Shown: positions 40,671 through 51,401 of the stretch, one piece after another
Position numbering within the stretch: position 1 is the first letter of the stretch
How the letters are laid out: every line of letters begins with the position of its first letter
DNA from: Candidatus Timburyella stercoris
Lineage (GTDB): Bacteria; Bacillota; Clostridia; Oscillospirales; Acutalibacteraceae
Direction: 5' to 3'
Assembly: GCA_904384255.1 (NCBI GenBank)
Contig: CAJFJP010000003.1
Coordinates: 1 to 54,907, forward strand
Length of the DNA: 54,907 bases
Position numbers and translations under genes: made by a program
The notes under the pieces: model-generated
Databases searched by the model: none
What the model was told of the DNA's origin: nothing
What the model saw: the letters and a program-made list of their open reading frames with translations, nothing else

Positions 40671-41627
40671 ATGGGAAAAACAATAAGCGTGTTGGGCGAC
40701 AGTATATCGCACGGCGCCAATGCACCGGATATTCCAAACCAGAGCTATATAGGTATTATAAAACACCGCATTGCTGAAAAAACAGGAGTTTACAACTATG
40801 GCTTCACATCTCTGCAATATATGATGCTTAACGACAGCGGTCAGTATTGGGAAGTACACAGCCTTAAAAGTTCAGGCTTTGCGGCATTTAAAGACGGCAG
40901 ATGTATAAATGCCTATAAGCTTATGGCTTATGAAAAGAACTCATATGTAGATATAAGCGTCAATGATAGGTTTAATGAGGCCTACATATATTATCAGAGC
41001 GATAAAAATTTCGGTAGCTTTGAGGTATATTCCGCTGGCAGGCTTGTCGCAGAAATAGACAGCAGCGGCGAGAGCTACTGTACAAAAATCTACGGGCCTA
41101 TAGATATATCTGCGCTTGACAGAGCTGATATAAAGATAAAAGTAGTATCTGAAAACAAGCCGGTGCTGCTGAGCGGCATGGCATATTATAACGATAAATC
41201 AAAGCCGGTAGTGAATAATTACGGACTAAGCGGACTTTGCCTCGGCGAACTCAGCGACGATGTAATAGACGCTATATGCAATGCCGATATAGTACTCTTT
41301 TCAATAGGCCATAACGACAGTTATTTCGGTGATGAAAAGATCTTTACTGAAAAAATAAACACGGCGATAGAAAGCATAAAAAAATATAATGCTGAGGTAT
41401 ATGTAAACGACTTCTGCTGGTTTTCCAATCCTGATAAAAACCATTTTAAATTAGAGCTTAAGCGGCTTGCAAAGGCGGTAGATGCAGTTTATACAGATTA
41501 TGCCGCCGAGCTGCCTGGATTTTTAGAGCATGGGTTAAGCGATTGGGCGCATCCAACGCCGGAAGGGCACAGAATGATAGCGGATTTGATGCTGACTAAA
41601 ACAAACCTGATCAAAAAAATCGGATGA
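40671..41627 (+). CDS. SGNH/GDSL hydrolase family protein
   Basis: MGKTISVLGDSISHGANAPDIPNQSYIGI (block I GDS), SIGHNDSYF (block III), WAHPTPEGHRMIAD (block V DxxH-like). Confidence 0.85.
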   Translation: MGKTISVLGDSISHGANAPDIPNQSYIGIIKHRIAEKTGVYNYGFTSLQYMMLNDSGQYWEVHSLKSSGFAAFKDGRCINAYKLMAYEKNSYVDISVNDRFNEAYIYYQSDKNFGSFEVYSAGRLVAEIDSSGESYCTKIYGPIDISALDRADIKIKVVSENKPVLLSGMAYYNDKSKPVVNNYGLSGLCLGELSDDVIDAICNADIVLFSIGHNDSYFGDEKIFTEKINTAIESIKKYNAEVYVNDFCWFSNPDKNHFKLELKRLAKAVDAVYTDYAAELPGFLEHGLSDWAHPTPEGHRMIADLMLTKTNLIKKIG

Positions 41628-41687
41628 AGCCGTCAGGCAGTAAACTATTGCGATATCTATTATGGGTGTATGACTATTAACAAACAT

Positions 41688-41738
41688 TAATACCGTCTCT
41701 GTCAGCCTTTTAAATGGTGCAGCAGAGACGGTATTTTT
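41688..41738. terminator. Terminator between SGNH hydrolase and metH (convergent)
   Basis: AATACCGTCTCTG...CAGAGACGGTATTTTTAT. Confidence 0.75.
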
Positions 41739-41841
41739 ATATTTCTATTCAGCTGTTAAGCCGATTATTATTTTGCAAAATTTTGGTGAATGCATATGAT
41801 TTTATAAATTGGCTTACAGTGCCGATTAGATATTACTATAT

Positions 41842-44208
41842 CTAATTGCCGAAAAATTTGTCGGCTATTTTAACACTTTCCAGCGCATCTTTTGCATAAA
41901 AGTCCGCGCCGACAAGCTTTGCATATTCCTCGTTAAGTACAGCACCTCCGACCATTACCTTGCAGTCGGCTCCGGCCTGGCGCAGAGCTGTTATGGTATC
42001 TGCCATGCTTTTGACCGTCGTCGTCATCAGCGCCGATAGACCGACAAGCTTTACATTTTTCTCCAGCACTGTGTCAACTACCGTTTGCGGCGGAACATCC
42101 TTGCCTAAATCGATTACATCATATCCGTAATTGGCAAGCATCATTTTTACTATATTTTTGCCTATATCGTGAATGTCGCCGTATACCGTAGCAATAACTA
42201 TTGTTCCCTTATTCTGCTGCTCAGATGAGCTTGAGGCCGCTTTAAGCACATCAAATGCATTTTTTACCGTCTGCGCAGACATAAGCAGCTGCGGCAGGAA
42301 TATCTCTCCCTTTTCAAATTTTTTGCCTACAATGTCCAGCGCCGGAATAAAGCTCGAATTTATAATCTCAATAGGAGTGCTGCTTTTAAGCGCTTTGCGT
42401 GCGGCGTCTGCAGCGGAGGCGCGGTCGCCGTCGACTATAATGTCGTACAGCGTCTTGTCTGAAGAAGAGGAGCTGACTTTTTTTTCGGCATCGGCGGTTT
42501 CGCCGGAAAAGGCGCCTACATACTCAACAGCATTTTTATCCTGATTATTTATTACTTTAAACGTGCGCACGGTGTTCATAACAACATCCGACAGCGGATT
42601 TATAATAGGCGCGTCGAGTCCGGCACCGAAAGCTGCTGCTAAAAATACGCTGTTAAGCTGCTCGCGCTGTGGAAGCCCGAATGATACGTTGCTTACTCCC
42701 AGTACCGTTTTGAGATTAAGCCGCTGCTTTACAAGCTTTATTGCATCAATAGTCGCCATTACATCCTGCTGCTGTGCCGATGCGGTTAGAGTAAGACAGT
42801 CTATGAGCACGTCCTGTTCGGGTATGCCGTATTTTTTGGCTGTGTTGAGTATTTTTTCAGCTATTTTATATCTTTCCTCCGCCGTATGCGGTATTCCGTT
42901 TTCATCCAGTGCAAGGCCCAGCACCGCTGCGCCGTACTTTTTTGCAATAGGAAAGATTTTCTCCATAGATTCATGCTTGCCGTTTACCGAGTTTATAAGC
43001 GGCTTCCCGCGGCAAATGCGCACACCTGCCTCTATTGCGGCGGGGTCTGAGCTGTCAATCTGCAGCGGCAAATCAACTATAGCCTGCAGCGCGAGTACAG
43101 TTTTTGCCATCATTTCCGGCTCATCTATGTCGGGAAGGGAAATGTTTACATCTAATACGTCGGCGCCGCGGTCGCGCTGCGATATGGCTTCGCCGGTTAT
43201 ATAATCCATATCGCATTCCTTAATGGCCTGCTTAAGCCGCTTCTTGCCGGTCGGATTTATGCGCTCGCCTATAACGGTGACGTGCCCGTCGAGTATAACG
43301 TTTTTTGTGCCTGAGGTAAGCGCTGTTATACGATTTGGAGATATAGGCACAGGCTTTCTGCCGCTCAGCGCAGCTTTCATTTCAGCAATATAGTCCGGAG
43401 TAGTGCCGCAGCAGCCGCCGAAAATGCATACTCCCATGTCGGCCATTTTGACTATATCTGCCGTATACTCCTCCGGAGATATATCGTATACTGTCTCTCC
43501 GCCGGAAATTTTGGGAAGTCCGGCGTTGGCCTGAACAATTACTGGCAACGGAGAGTATTCGGTTATCTGCTTAACAATGGGCAGCAGTTCGGCAGGACCC
43601 AGCGAGCAGTTTACGCCAAATGCATTTATACCAAGCCCGGATAATGAAAGCACGGCCGCCATCGGGTCAGCACCGACAAATGTGCGGCCATCTGCCTGAA
43701 ATGACATTGTGCATATCACCGGCAGACTGCTGTTCTCTTTAACGGCGAGTATGGCGGCCTTTGCCTCGTATATATCGGACAAAGTCTCAATTATAAATAA
43801 ATCTGCGCCGCTCTCCGCTCCGAAGAGCACCTGCTGCTTAAAGCAGTCATACGCCTCGTCGAAAGACAGTGGCCCCATTGGCTGCATAAGCTGGCCAAGC
43901 GGACCGATGTCCTGAGCTATAACTTTTGCGCCGGCACGCCTTGCTATATCTATTCCCGCCTTTATGACCTCTTTGGCGGAAAAGCCGGTGCCGTTTAGTG
44001 AATGCGGATTGCAGCCGAAAGTATTGGTGGTGATAATATCCGCACCAGCTTTAATATAGTCGCGGTGCACCGCCTCTACCTTTTCGGGCGCTTTTATATT
44101 CAATAAATCCGGCAGTTCGCCGGGCTTTAAGCCGGATTTTTGCAGCATTGTTCCCATAGAGCCGTCAAAAAATACAAACCGCTTTCCAAATTCCTTAATA
44201 ACTTCCAT
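41842..44208 (-). CDS. metH: Cobalamin-dependent methionine synthase (homocysteine, pterin and B12 domains; no reactivation domain)
   Basis: FFDGSMGTMLQKSGLKPGELPDLLN; FGGCCGTTPDYI; VIGERINPTGKKRLKQAI; IVIATVYGDIHDIGKNIVKMMLANYGYDVIDLGKDV. Confidence 0.95.
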   Translation of the reverse strand: MEVIKEFGKRFVFFDGSMGTMLQKSGLKPGELPDLLNIKAPEKVEAVHRDYIKAGADIITTNTFGCNPHSLNGTGFSAKEVIKAGIDIARRAGAKVIAQDIGPLGQLMQPMGPLSFDEAYDCFKQQVLFGAESGADLFIIETLSDIYEAKAAILAVKENSSLPVICTMSFQADGRTFVGADPMAAVLSLSGLGINAFGVNCSLGPAELLPIVKQITEYSPLPVIVQANAGLPKISGGETVYDISPEEYTADIVKMADMGVCIFGGCCGTTPDYIAEMKAALSGRKPVPISPNRITALTSGTKNVILDGHVTVIGERINPTGKKRLKQAIKECDMDYITGEAISQRDRGADVLDVNISLPDIDEPEMMAKTVLALQAIVDLPLQIDSSDPAAIEAGVRICRGKPLINSVNGKHESMEKIFPIAKKYGAAVLGLALDENGIPHTAEERYKIAEKILNTAKKYGIPEQDVLIDCLTLTASAQQQDVMATIDAIKLVKQRLNLKTVLGVSNVSFGLPQREQLNSVFLAAAFGAGLDAPIINPLSDVVMNTVRTFKVINNQDKNAVEYVGAFSGETADAEKKVSSSSSDKTLYDIIVDGDRASAADAARKALKSSTPIEIINSSFIPALDIVGKKFEKGEIFLPQLLMSAQTVKNAFDVLKAASSSSEQQNKGTIVIATVYGDIHDIGKNIVKMMLANYGYDVIDLGKDVPPQTVVDTVLEKNVKLVGLSALMTTTVKSMADTITALRQAGADCKVMVGGAVLNEEYAKLVGADFYAKDALESVKIADKFFGN

Positions 44209-44315
44209 ATTCGCACCTTTCGTTTCGCGTAAAGTATATCTATGCTTTAAACTTTCTTTAAAATATACTTAAAATGAAGCTTTTCTGCGCTAAAAGCAGC
44301 AAAAGATTAATTGTT

Positions 44316-45014
44316 TTAATCCTTTGTAAAAGAAGCTCTGAACTCGCAGTCAGTTGCTTCGCATACCTCGCATTTGTCTTTGCCGGACATTCCGGCTTCA
44401 GCGGTACCGCCCGTCCTGCCGCCGGCTGTATCATCCGCCGCCTTTATGCCGATAATTGCCGTAACGGATTTGCGCGGTATCATAATATCTGAGCTTGTAA
44501 GAGTAAGCCCTATGCGCTTGCCGGCGCTGAGAAGAGAAAGTATTTTGCTCTGCAAACTAAGCGGCAAATCTCCGTACCCGGGTGAAAACCGGCTTGTTGT
44601 AACGCAGCCGTTTTTGCTCTGTTCAATCGCTACTTTGGCACTCACTTCGTCGCATAGAGCTTCAATACAGGCAGAGGCACAGGTGTCGAGTATAACAGCC
44701 TTTGCTATGTCCTCCTGCTCAAAGCGGCGGATGAGATTGTCAATATTTATGCCTATCGTCGCCGCCATAACGGCGCAACGGAAACACCCGTCAAGATGCC
44801 GCGCTATATTCTTGCCGGTTAATACGATGTTTGTGCCTTCAACTGTTATTCCATCGTCAGAGGAGGATATATCGAAATAGCTGTAAACAAAAAGAGATTT
44901 TGCTTCGGCTTCGCATATGCTTATACACTCGTCTATTACCGCGTCTGTAGCAGCGTCGACCATATTCCCGCGGTATCTGAGATAGCGCAGAACCTCTTTT
45001 TTATCTATAAACAT
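44316..45014 (-). CDS. Stand-alone vitamin B12-dependent methionine synthase activation-domain protein
   Basis: VLRYLRYRGN...SRFSPGYGDLPLSLQSKILSLLSAGKRIGLTLTSSDIMIPRKSVTAIIGI; overlaps metF. Confidence 0.85.
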   Translation of the reverse strand: MFIDKKEVLRYLRYRGNMVDAATDAVIDECISICEAEAKSLFVYSYFDISSSDDGITVEGTNIVLTGKNIARHLDGCFRCAVMAATIGINIDNLIRRFEQEDIAKAVILDTCASACIEALCDEVSAKVAIEQSKNGCVTTSRFSPGYGDLPLSLQSKILSLLSAGKRIGLTLTSSDIMIPRKSVTAIIGIKAADDTAGGRTGGTAEAGMSGKDKCEVCEATDCEFRASFTKD

Positions 45015-45864
45015 CCAGCGCCTCCATCGAAGCTTTAGCAAAGTCGAATTTGTTCATTGCATATACATGCATTCCTAAACTGCCGTTGTCCATAAGATCT
45101 GTCATCTGCGATACAGCATAATCTATGCCTGCCTTGCGCAGCCCCTGAGGGTCGTCGGCGTATTTATTGAGCAACTTTATTATTTTTGATGGAAGTGATA
45201 CGGCGCAGGTAAATATCATTCTTTCTACCTGAGCACGTGACATCATCGGCATAATTCCAGGTATAATTTGTGATTTTATTCCGCGTGCCGCAGCTTTTTC
45301 ACGAAATTCATAATACACCCTATTGTCAAAGAAAAGCTGTGTTATAAAAAATGAAGCGCCGGCCTGCTCTTTCTCATATAAATATTCAATATTGTCGTCC
45401 ATGCTTTCACAGTTTATATGTCCCTCCGGGTAGGCGGCGGCGCCTATGCAGAAATATTTGCGGTCAAGGTCTGAGATAAGCTCTTTAGCATATCTGTAAT
45501 CGCCGTCTGCAGGCCTGTCTTCTGGAATATCACCGCGAAGCGCGAGTATATTTTCAATACCGTTCTCTTTAAGAGATGCGGATATAGTTTCTACATCTGA
45601 ACGCCGACTGCCTATACAAGTGAGGTGAGCAAGCGACTCGATACCGCTTTCCTTTATCATTGAAGCAAGCTGAACCGTCTTACCACGCGGCCCCTTGCCG
45701 CCGGCACCGTATGTAACGCTTATAAAGTCTGGTTTAAGCGACGCCAGCTGAGATATAAAGCTGCCTATTGCTTCAAATTCCATATCTTGCTTTGGCGGAA
45801 ATATTTCAAATGAAACATGCGCCTTTTTTGATTTAATAATTTCATCTATTCTCATATTATTCAC
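45001..45864 (-). CDS. metF: Methylenetetrahydrofolate reductase
   Basis: AHVSFEIFPPKQDMEFEAIGSFISQLASLKPDFISVTYGAGG; LAHLTCIGSRRSDVETISASLKENGIENILALRGDIPED. Confidence 0.95.
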   Translation of the reverse strand: MNNMRIDEIIKSKKAHVSFEIFPPKQDMEFEAIGSFISQLASLKPDFISVTYGAGGKGPRGKTVQLASMIKESGIESLAHLTCIGSRRSDVETISASLKENGIENILALRGDIPEDRPADGDYRYAKELISDLDRKYFCIGAAAYPEGHINCESMDDNIEYLYEKEQAGASFFITQLFFDNRVYYEFREKAAARGIKSQIIPGIMPMMSRAQVERMIFTCAVSLPSKIIKLLNKYADDPQGLRKAGIDYAVSQMTDLMDNGSLGMHVYAMNKFDFAKASMEALDVYR

Positions 45865-45918
45865 CTATACTCATTTTATTAAAAAATACATATTTAATGA
45901 TATTAATGCGATAAAATA

Positions 45919-45948
45919 ATTATATTATTGTCATGGCCGGTATGTCAA
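45919..45948 (-). promoter_or_regulatory. Sigma-A type promoter for the metF operon
   Basis: Minus strand TTGACA-18 bp-TATAAT. Confidence 0.55.
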
Positions 45949-46051
45949 GAAAGATAATTGATGCTCAAAGCCAAAATGATTTATTATCCGGCAAAAGTTG
46001 TTATATTTCAAAAATATGTTATGATTATTATAATTAATTGGGAGTGAGATT

Positions 46052-46591
46052 ATGAAGCTATTTGTAGTAAGACACGGCCAGACATCTTATAATGTAGAAA
46101 ATAAGGTGTGCGGTTCTACCGACGCAGATTTAAACGAAACAGGAATAATGCAGGCAAAGGCAGCTGCGCAAAAGTTCAGCGATATACATATCGATAAAGT
46201 ATATTCATCGCCGCTGCGCCGAGCTGCTAAAACGGCAGAGATTATTGCGGCTAAGGCGAATATTAATAAAGAAGATATAATAATCGACAAGCGGCTGTCA
46301 GAGCAGGACTACGGAATTTATGAGGGCGTGGATGCCGGTTGTAAGGAATTCCAGCGCTTAAGAGTAAATTTTGCGTGCAAAATGCCTGGTGGCGAGTCAC
46401 CTATGCAGACGGCAGCACGCGCATATGAATTTTTAGATGAAATCTGTATAACCGGCAGCGGCAAAAATATATTGATAGTAACGCATGGCAGTCTAAGCCG
46501 CGCTATAAATTCGTATTTTTACAACATGGACAATGACGAATATTTTAAATTTATGCCAGATAACTGCGGCATACTGGAGTATGATGCTTAA
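46052..46591 (+). CDS. Histidine phosphatase family protein
   Basis: MKLFVVRHGQTSYNVENKVCGSTDADLNETGIMQAKAAAQ; VYSSPLRRAAKTAEII; ILIVTHGSLSRAI. Confidence 0.92.
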   Translation: MKLFVVRHGQTSYNVENKVCGSTDADLNETGIMQAKAAAQKFSDIHIDKVYSSPLRRAAKTAEIIAAKANINKEDIIIDKRLSEQDYGIYEGVDAGCKEFQRLRVNFACKMPGGESPMQTAARAYEFLDEICITGSGKNILIVTHGSLSRAINSYFYNMDNDEYFKFMPDNCGILEYDA

Positions 46592-47053
46592 ATATTGCTA
46601 AGAATTCCAATTTGAAAATATTAATTTTTTTACTTTCATATCTAAAATTAGCGCCAGATTATACTTTTAAATTCCTTCTTCTGCACATGTCATTATGTAA
46701 AAGACTAGAATTTACGGTAGCATTGAAAATAAAAAACAATAAGCAGCATTATAAAGATAAAAATATATGGTGTATAAAAGACCGATATATAATAAAGCAG
46801 GCTTTATCTATAACATTCAATTCTTTATAATGAAGCAGTTTGACGACAAATTATGTCTCTTGTTAATCTGTATATCATCACACGAACTGGATTTTAATTG
46901 GTTCAATCGGACGTCTATGCTTTGGCATGTGCACATTGCTTTTTTTACATATTTCTGATATATAAAAAACAATTTTACTTTTGGAAACTCAATAGTTAAA
47001 AACTTTTCTTTCTGCGTCGGCGAATAGTAAAGCGTTAGCTATTGAATAATAAG

Positions 47054-47083
47054 AAAAAATGCCGGACATTTGTCCGGCATTTT
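47054..47083 (-). terminator. Terminator of rpsD
   Basis: AAAAAATGCCGGACA-TT-TGTCCGGCATTTT. Confidence 0.75.
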
Positions 47084-47099
47084 AGATATCTGCAAACTA

Positions 47100-47693
47100 T
47101 TATTTAGAATAAAGCTCAACGATAAGAGTTGCATTTATAGGCACATCAATCTGCTCACGCGTCGGACGCGCGACAACAGTACCCTTAAATGAATCCTTGC
47201 CGCCATCAAGCCATTCAGGAACTATTCTACTTTCTGTATAAGAGAAAACGTCCTCAAAATGCTTTGATGAACGTGATGCCTCTTTAATTTCTACAACATC
47301 GCCCGTTTTTACCTGATAGGAAGGAATATTAACCTTTTTGCCATTTACTAACACATGACCATGAAGCACCATCTGACGAGCTTCATTGCGAGTACGGGCA
47401 AAGCCAAGACGAAAGACAACGTTGTCAATGCGGTTCTCCAAAATAATAAGGAGGTTGTCACCGCTTACGCCTTCCATCTTAACTGCTTTCTCATAATAAG
47501 ATTTAAACTGCTTTTCCATAACGCCATAAACGAACTTAGCTCTCTGCTTCTCTCTCAGCTGAACGCTGTATTCACTCATCTTGCGGCGCTCTTTAACAAT
47601 ACGCTTAGAGGGCTTTTTAGAAAGTCCGAGCAGTGCCGGCTCAAGACCTAAAGAACGGCAGCGCTTAAGTGCCGGCGTAATATTCCTTGCCAT
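47100..47693 (-). CDS. rpsD: 30S ribosomal protein S4
   Basis: MARNITPALKRCRSLGLEPALLG...; SYYEKAVKMEGVSGDNLLIILENRIDNVVFRLGFARTRNEARQMVLHGHVLVNGKKVNIPSYQVKTGDVVEI. Confidence 0.96.
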   Translation of the reverse strand: MARNITPALKRCRSLGLEPALLGLSKKPSKRIVKERRKMSEYSVQLREKQRAKFVYGVMEKQFKSYYEKAVKMEGVSGDNLLIILENRIDNVVFRLGFARTRNEARQMVLHGHVLVNGKKVNIPSYQVKTGDVVEIKEASRSSKHFEDVFSYTESRIVPEWLDGGKDSFKGTVVARPTREQIDVPINATLIVELYSK

Positions 47694-48045
47694 ATAACTA
47701 TCTCCTTTAAAATAATTATAGTTGTTAAGCCAAACAGGCATTAATTTTTTGATATTTATGTAAAGGTATTAAAACGACCTAAACACAATAACCCAGTGTG
47801 ACCAATTTATAATAGCAAAATTGTATCCCACTGTCAAGTAAAAAATATCATTTTTATTAAAATTATCTGTTATTTGAATTACATTCTCCATTTTGAAGCT
47901 AAATAATACATTATATATATTATTATTTAAAATATAAATTTTGTCAACACTAAAAATCAAGTTGTAATTATAGAATAAATATATTATAATAAGTTGTGTT
48001 AATAGCTGACATGTTCTTTAATCGGCGATTTTAAATATTAATTAT

Positions 48046-48193
48046 GGTATCTGTTTTACGGGATGTACTGCTTTCGGGACCTGTGCGACGGTCTCCTGTG
48101 AACCATGTCAGGCGGGGAACCGAGCAGCATTAAGCAGTCTTGACTGTGCGCCGCAGTAATTCTGGAGGCGGTACATCCGATAAAACAGGTATC
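48046..48193 (+). ncRNA. ffs: Signal recognition particle RNA
   Basis: Conserved apical domain CCATGTCAGGCGGGGAACCGAGCAGCATTAAGC; long closing helix GGTATCTGTTTTACGGGATGTACTGC / GCGGTACATCCGATAAAACAGGTATC; immediately upstream of dnaX. Confidence 0.9.
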
Positions 48194-48194
48194 T

Positions 48195-48222
48195 GACGGT
48201 CATAACTTGGCCGTTATTTTTT
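48195..48222 (+). terminator. Terminator of SRP RNA
   Basis: ACGGTC-ATAACTT-GGCCGT-TATTTTTTT. Confidence 0.65.
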
Positions 48223-48239
48223 TAACATGGGGTGGGCGT

Positions 48240-50144
48240 GTGTATCAGGCACTGTACAGGAAATACCGGCCGAAAGTTTTTTCGGATGTTGCCGGGCAGG
48301 AGCATATAACAAAGGTGCTCAGCCGTCAGGTAGAAGAGGAACGCATCTCTCATGCGTATCTTTTTACCGGCTCGCGCGGCACCGGAAAAACTACCTGCGC
48401 CAAAATACTTGCTAAGGCGATAAACTGCCTTAATCCGACAAATGGGCAGCCTTGCTGCGAATGCGAAATGTGCCGCCAGATTGAGAGCGAGCAGCAGACG
48501 GATGTAGTGGAGATAGATGCTGCCTCCAACAACAGCGTGGAAAACATACGCGATTTGCGCAGCAAGATAGTATATACTCCGGCAGCAGCTAAGTACAGGG
48601 TATATATTATTGACGAGGTTCATATGCTCTCAACCGGCGCTTTCAACGCGCTTCTTAAGACACTGGAGGAGCCGCCGGAGTATGTGGTCTTTATTTTAGC
48701 TACAACGGAAATCCACAAGCTGCCGGCTACGATATTATCGCGCTGCCAGCGGTTTGATTTTCGCCGGCTTAGTCCGGAGATTATAGCCGAGCGTGTTAAA
48801 TATGTTTGCAGCAGTGAAAATTTACATATAACGGACGATGCTGCTATACTCATAGGCCGGCTGGCCGACGGCGCGCTGAGAGATGCGCTGTCGCTGCTGG
48901 ATGTATGCGCTGCAAAAAGTGATAATATAGACGAGGCGTTGGTTATAGGCTCCGCCGGCATAGTCGGTAAAGAGCAGATGTACAAAATTGCTGAAAGCTT
49001 TATCGCGAGAGATACCAAAAAAGCGCTGGAAACCATAAATTTACTTTATCAAAGTTCGCACGACATGCAGCGGCTGTGCTCTGAGCTTATGTCTTACTAT
49101 CGTGATTTAATGGTCGCGGCGTCGGTGAAGGACTGTGGCGGGCTGATTACTGCATCTTCGTCAGAACTCGGCCAGATTGAACATCAGGCCAAAGCGGCGG
49201 GACTAAATAATATTATGCAGACAATGTCTGTACTTAAAAATACGCTGGAATCTTTCAGACGCTCAGGGGCCTCGCCCCTTACGCAGATGGAGATGGCTGT
49301 TGTAGACATTTGCAGCAAAATATCTTATGCAAATGATATGCAACAGTATGCTGTGGCTTCAAGTGCGGCAGGGCAAGGAACGAGAACTGCGGCATCAGCA
49401 AATAATGTTCAGGACAGCGGTGCCGTAAATGGTGCAACGGGAGCTGAACATGGCGAGCAGGGCGCAAAGAGACAGAATATTTGGCCTGGTACCGCAGCGC
49501 AGAACGTTGGAGCGGATGACCGTCCGCCATGGATATCAGCAGATGAGGCAGCGGAGTTTAATGCTCAGCCGCAAAATAAGGGCGCTGATTTAGCTATATC
49601 TAATGACGGAGGCGTTGCCGGCCAGAATATGGATAGTGGTGTTAAAGCGTCGGGCGGCGACACAGGCGCTGAAAATAAATCGGCGGCGTGTGGATATTCC
49701 GGCGATATACCATTTCCCGACGATTCCGATGCGCCTCCCGATACATCCGGCGCGGGCAGTATCGATATGAGTGGTGTAGTCTCACATAACGAGCAAACGG
49801 CGAATCCGCCGCTTCCGGACGGAGTTGAGGTGTGCGCTAAATGGCCGGAAGTTATGGACGCGTTAGCGTCTAAAAACCGTGCGATGTATGCGGTGCTTAT
49901 GGGCTCAAAAGCATATATAAAGGGCGATTTGCTGCTTATAGATGCGAAAAATTCTCTTTTTAGGGACATGATAAAAACCGAAACAAGGCATCGCAGCGAT
50001 ATACGTGCGGCGGCGGAAAAGGTGCTCGGCGTAAAATATAGGCTGGGCCCGTTTAATGCAGCCAGCAGTGCAAGTACATCTGCTTCTGATCCGCTTGATA
50101 AGCTCAGCGGCAAACTTAAGCAGGCAGGTTTTGATGTAAAATAA
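48240..50144 (+). CDS. dnaX: DNA polymerase III subunit gamma/tau
   Basis: VYQALYRKYRPKVFSDVAGQEHITKVLSRQVEEERISHAYLFTGSRGTGKTTCAKILAKAINC; likely GTG start at 48240 (ORF track start 48207 overlaps the SRP terminator). Confidence 0.95.
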   Translation: MYQALYRKYRPKVFSDVAGQEHITKVLSRQVEEERISHAYLFTGSRGTGKTTCAKILAKAINCLNPTNGQPCCECEMCRQIESEQQTDVVEIDAASNNSVENIRDLRSKIVYTPAAAKYRVYIIDEVHMLSTGAFNALLKTLEEPPEYVVFILATTEIHKLPATILSRCQRFDFRRLSPEIIAERVKYVCSSENLHITDDAAILIGRLADGALRDALSLLDVCAAKSDNIDEALVIGSAGIVGKEQMYKIAESFIARDTKKALETINLLYQSSHDMQRLCSELMSYYRDLMVAASVKDCGGLITASSSELGQIEHQAKAAGLNNIMQTMSVLKNTLESFRRSGASPLTQMEMAVVDICSKISYANDMQQYAVASSAAGQGTRTAASANNVQDSGAVNGATGAEHGEQGAKRQNIWPGTAAQNVGADDRPPWISADEAAEFNAQPQNKGADLAISNDGGVAGQNMDSGVKASGGDTGAENKSAACGYSGDIPFPDDSDAPPDTSGAGSIDMSGVVSHNEQTANPPLPDGVEVCAKWPEVMDALASKNRAMYAVLMGSKAYIKGDLLLIDAKNSLFRDMIKTETRHRSDIRAAAEKVLGVKYRLGPFNAASSASTSASDPLDKLSGKLKQAGFDVK

Positions 50145-50164
50145 ATAATTTGGAGTGATAAAAT

Positions 50165-50512
50165 ATGAAAGCAAGGTTACCTAAGGGCATGGGCGGCGGA
50201 ATGAACAACATGCTGCAGCGTGCGCAGAAGATGCAGGAAGATATGGCAAATAAGCAGGCGGAGCTGGAAGAGCGTGAATATACTGCAAGCTCAGGCGGTG
50301 GAATGGTTGAAGCGGTAGTAGACGGCAAGCATATGATTAAATCGCTTAAAATAAATCCCGAAGCAGTTGATCCGGAGGATACGGAGATGCTTGAGGATCT
50401 TATTATTGCCGCGGTAAACGAAGCTGTAAGAGAGGCAGAGGCTGTATCAGAAGAAGAGCTCGGTAAAATTACTGCCGGCCTTAATATACCCGGAATGCCC
50501 GGCATGTTTTAA
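50165..50512 (+). CDS. YbaB/EbfC family nucleoid-associated protein
   Basis: NNMLQRAQKMQEDMANKQAELEEREYTASSGGGMVEAVVDGKHMIKSLKINPEAVDPEDTEMLEDLIIAAVNEA. Confidence 0.95.
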   Translation: MKARLPKGMGGGMNNMLQRAQKMQEDMANKQAELEEREYTASSGGGMVEAVVDGKHMIKSLKINPEAVDPEDTEMLEDLIIAAVNEAVREAEAVSEEELGKITAGLNIPGMPGMF

Positions 50513-50798
50513 TTAACTGCATATAAATCATATTATTTCAGCAAAAAATGCAATGCATGAGCATTTGATGATGTAAAGGTTTATCATGTTACATGTGTTT
50601 GAAATTAATGTGCTCACTTTTGCTGTAGATATCTAAATAAAATTAGTGCAGCTTATTTTGCAAAGCAATAATATAAAGTACAATAGGTTTACACTAACTA
50701 ATGAGATTAATCGCTTTAAGATTTTAATTTTAATTAAAACAGAGATAACGACAAAATATTTTAGAAGCATATATTACAATAACAGCGGAGGAATTAAG

Positions 50799-51401
50799 AT
50801 GGCATATACCGTTCCGGCCATGAGCAATTTGACAGACCAGTTTGCGCGTCTGCCGGGCATAGGACGAAAGACGGCGGCACGGCTGGCATATTACATAATA
50901 AATCTGCCGGACGGCGAGGCGGAAAAGTTTGCATCGGCGATTTTAGAGGCGCGGCAAAAGATAAGCTACTGCGAAATCTGCCAGAATATAACGGAAAACA
51001 GCAGATGCACCATATGCTCCGACGACAAGCGCGATAAAAGCACGATATGCGTTGTCGAGGATTCTCAGGATGTGGCGGCGTTTGAGCGTACGCATGAATA
51101 TGACGGGCTTTATCATGTGCTGCACGGCGTAATTTCCCCGCTCGACGGCGTGGGACCAGAGCAACTGAGGATAAAGGAGCTCATAGCCCGTCTTAATAAT
51201 CCGGAAGTAAAGGAAATAATAATGGCGACAAACCCCACTGTTGAGGGCGAGGCAACAGCGTCCTATATTTCACGGCTGATAAAGCCTTTTGGGATAAAAG
51301 TGACGCGGCTGGCTTACGGCATACCAGTTGGAGGCGACCTTGAGTATGCAGATGAAGTTACTCTTTCCCGCGCGCTTGAGGGAAGAAGTGAGATTATCTA
51401 A
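50799..51401 (+). CDS. recR: Recombination protein RecR
   Basis: [98 protein letters not shown] before ATG 50799. Confidence 0.96.
   Translation: MAYTVPAMSNLTDQFARLPGIGRKTAARLAYYIINLPDGEAEKFASAILEARQKISYCEICQNITENSRCTICSDDKRDKSTICVVEDSQDVAAFERTHEYDGLYHVLHGVISPLDGVGPEQLRIKELIARLNNPEVKEIIMATNPTVEGEATASYISRLIKPFGIKVTRLAYGIPVGGDLEYADEVTLSRALEGRSEII

Noticed and set aside
42173-43204. Long antisense ORFs opposite metH
   Set aside because: Shadow ORFs of a strongly conserved coding sequence; low-complexity Ser/Ala/Thr composition.
45865-46051. SAM or cobalamin riboswitch upstream of metF
   Set aside because: No recognisable S-box or B12-box sequence; only a promoter and AT-rich DNA.
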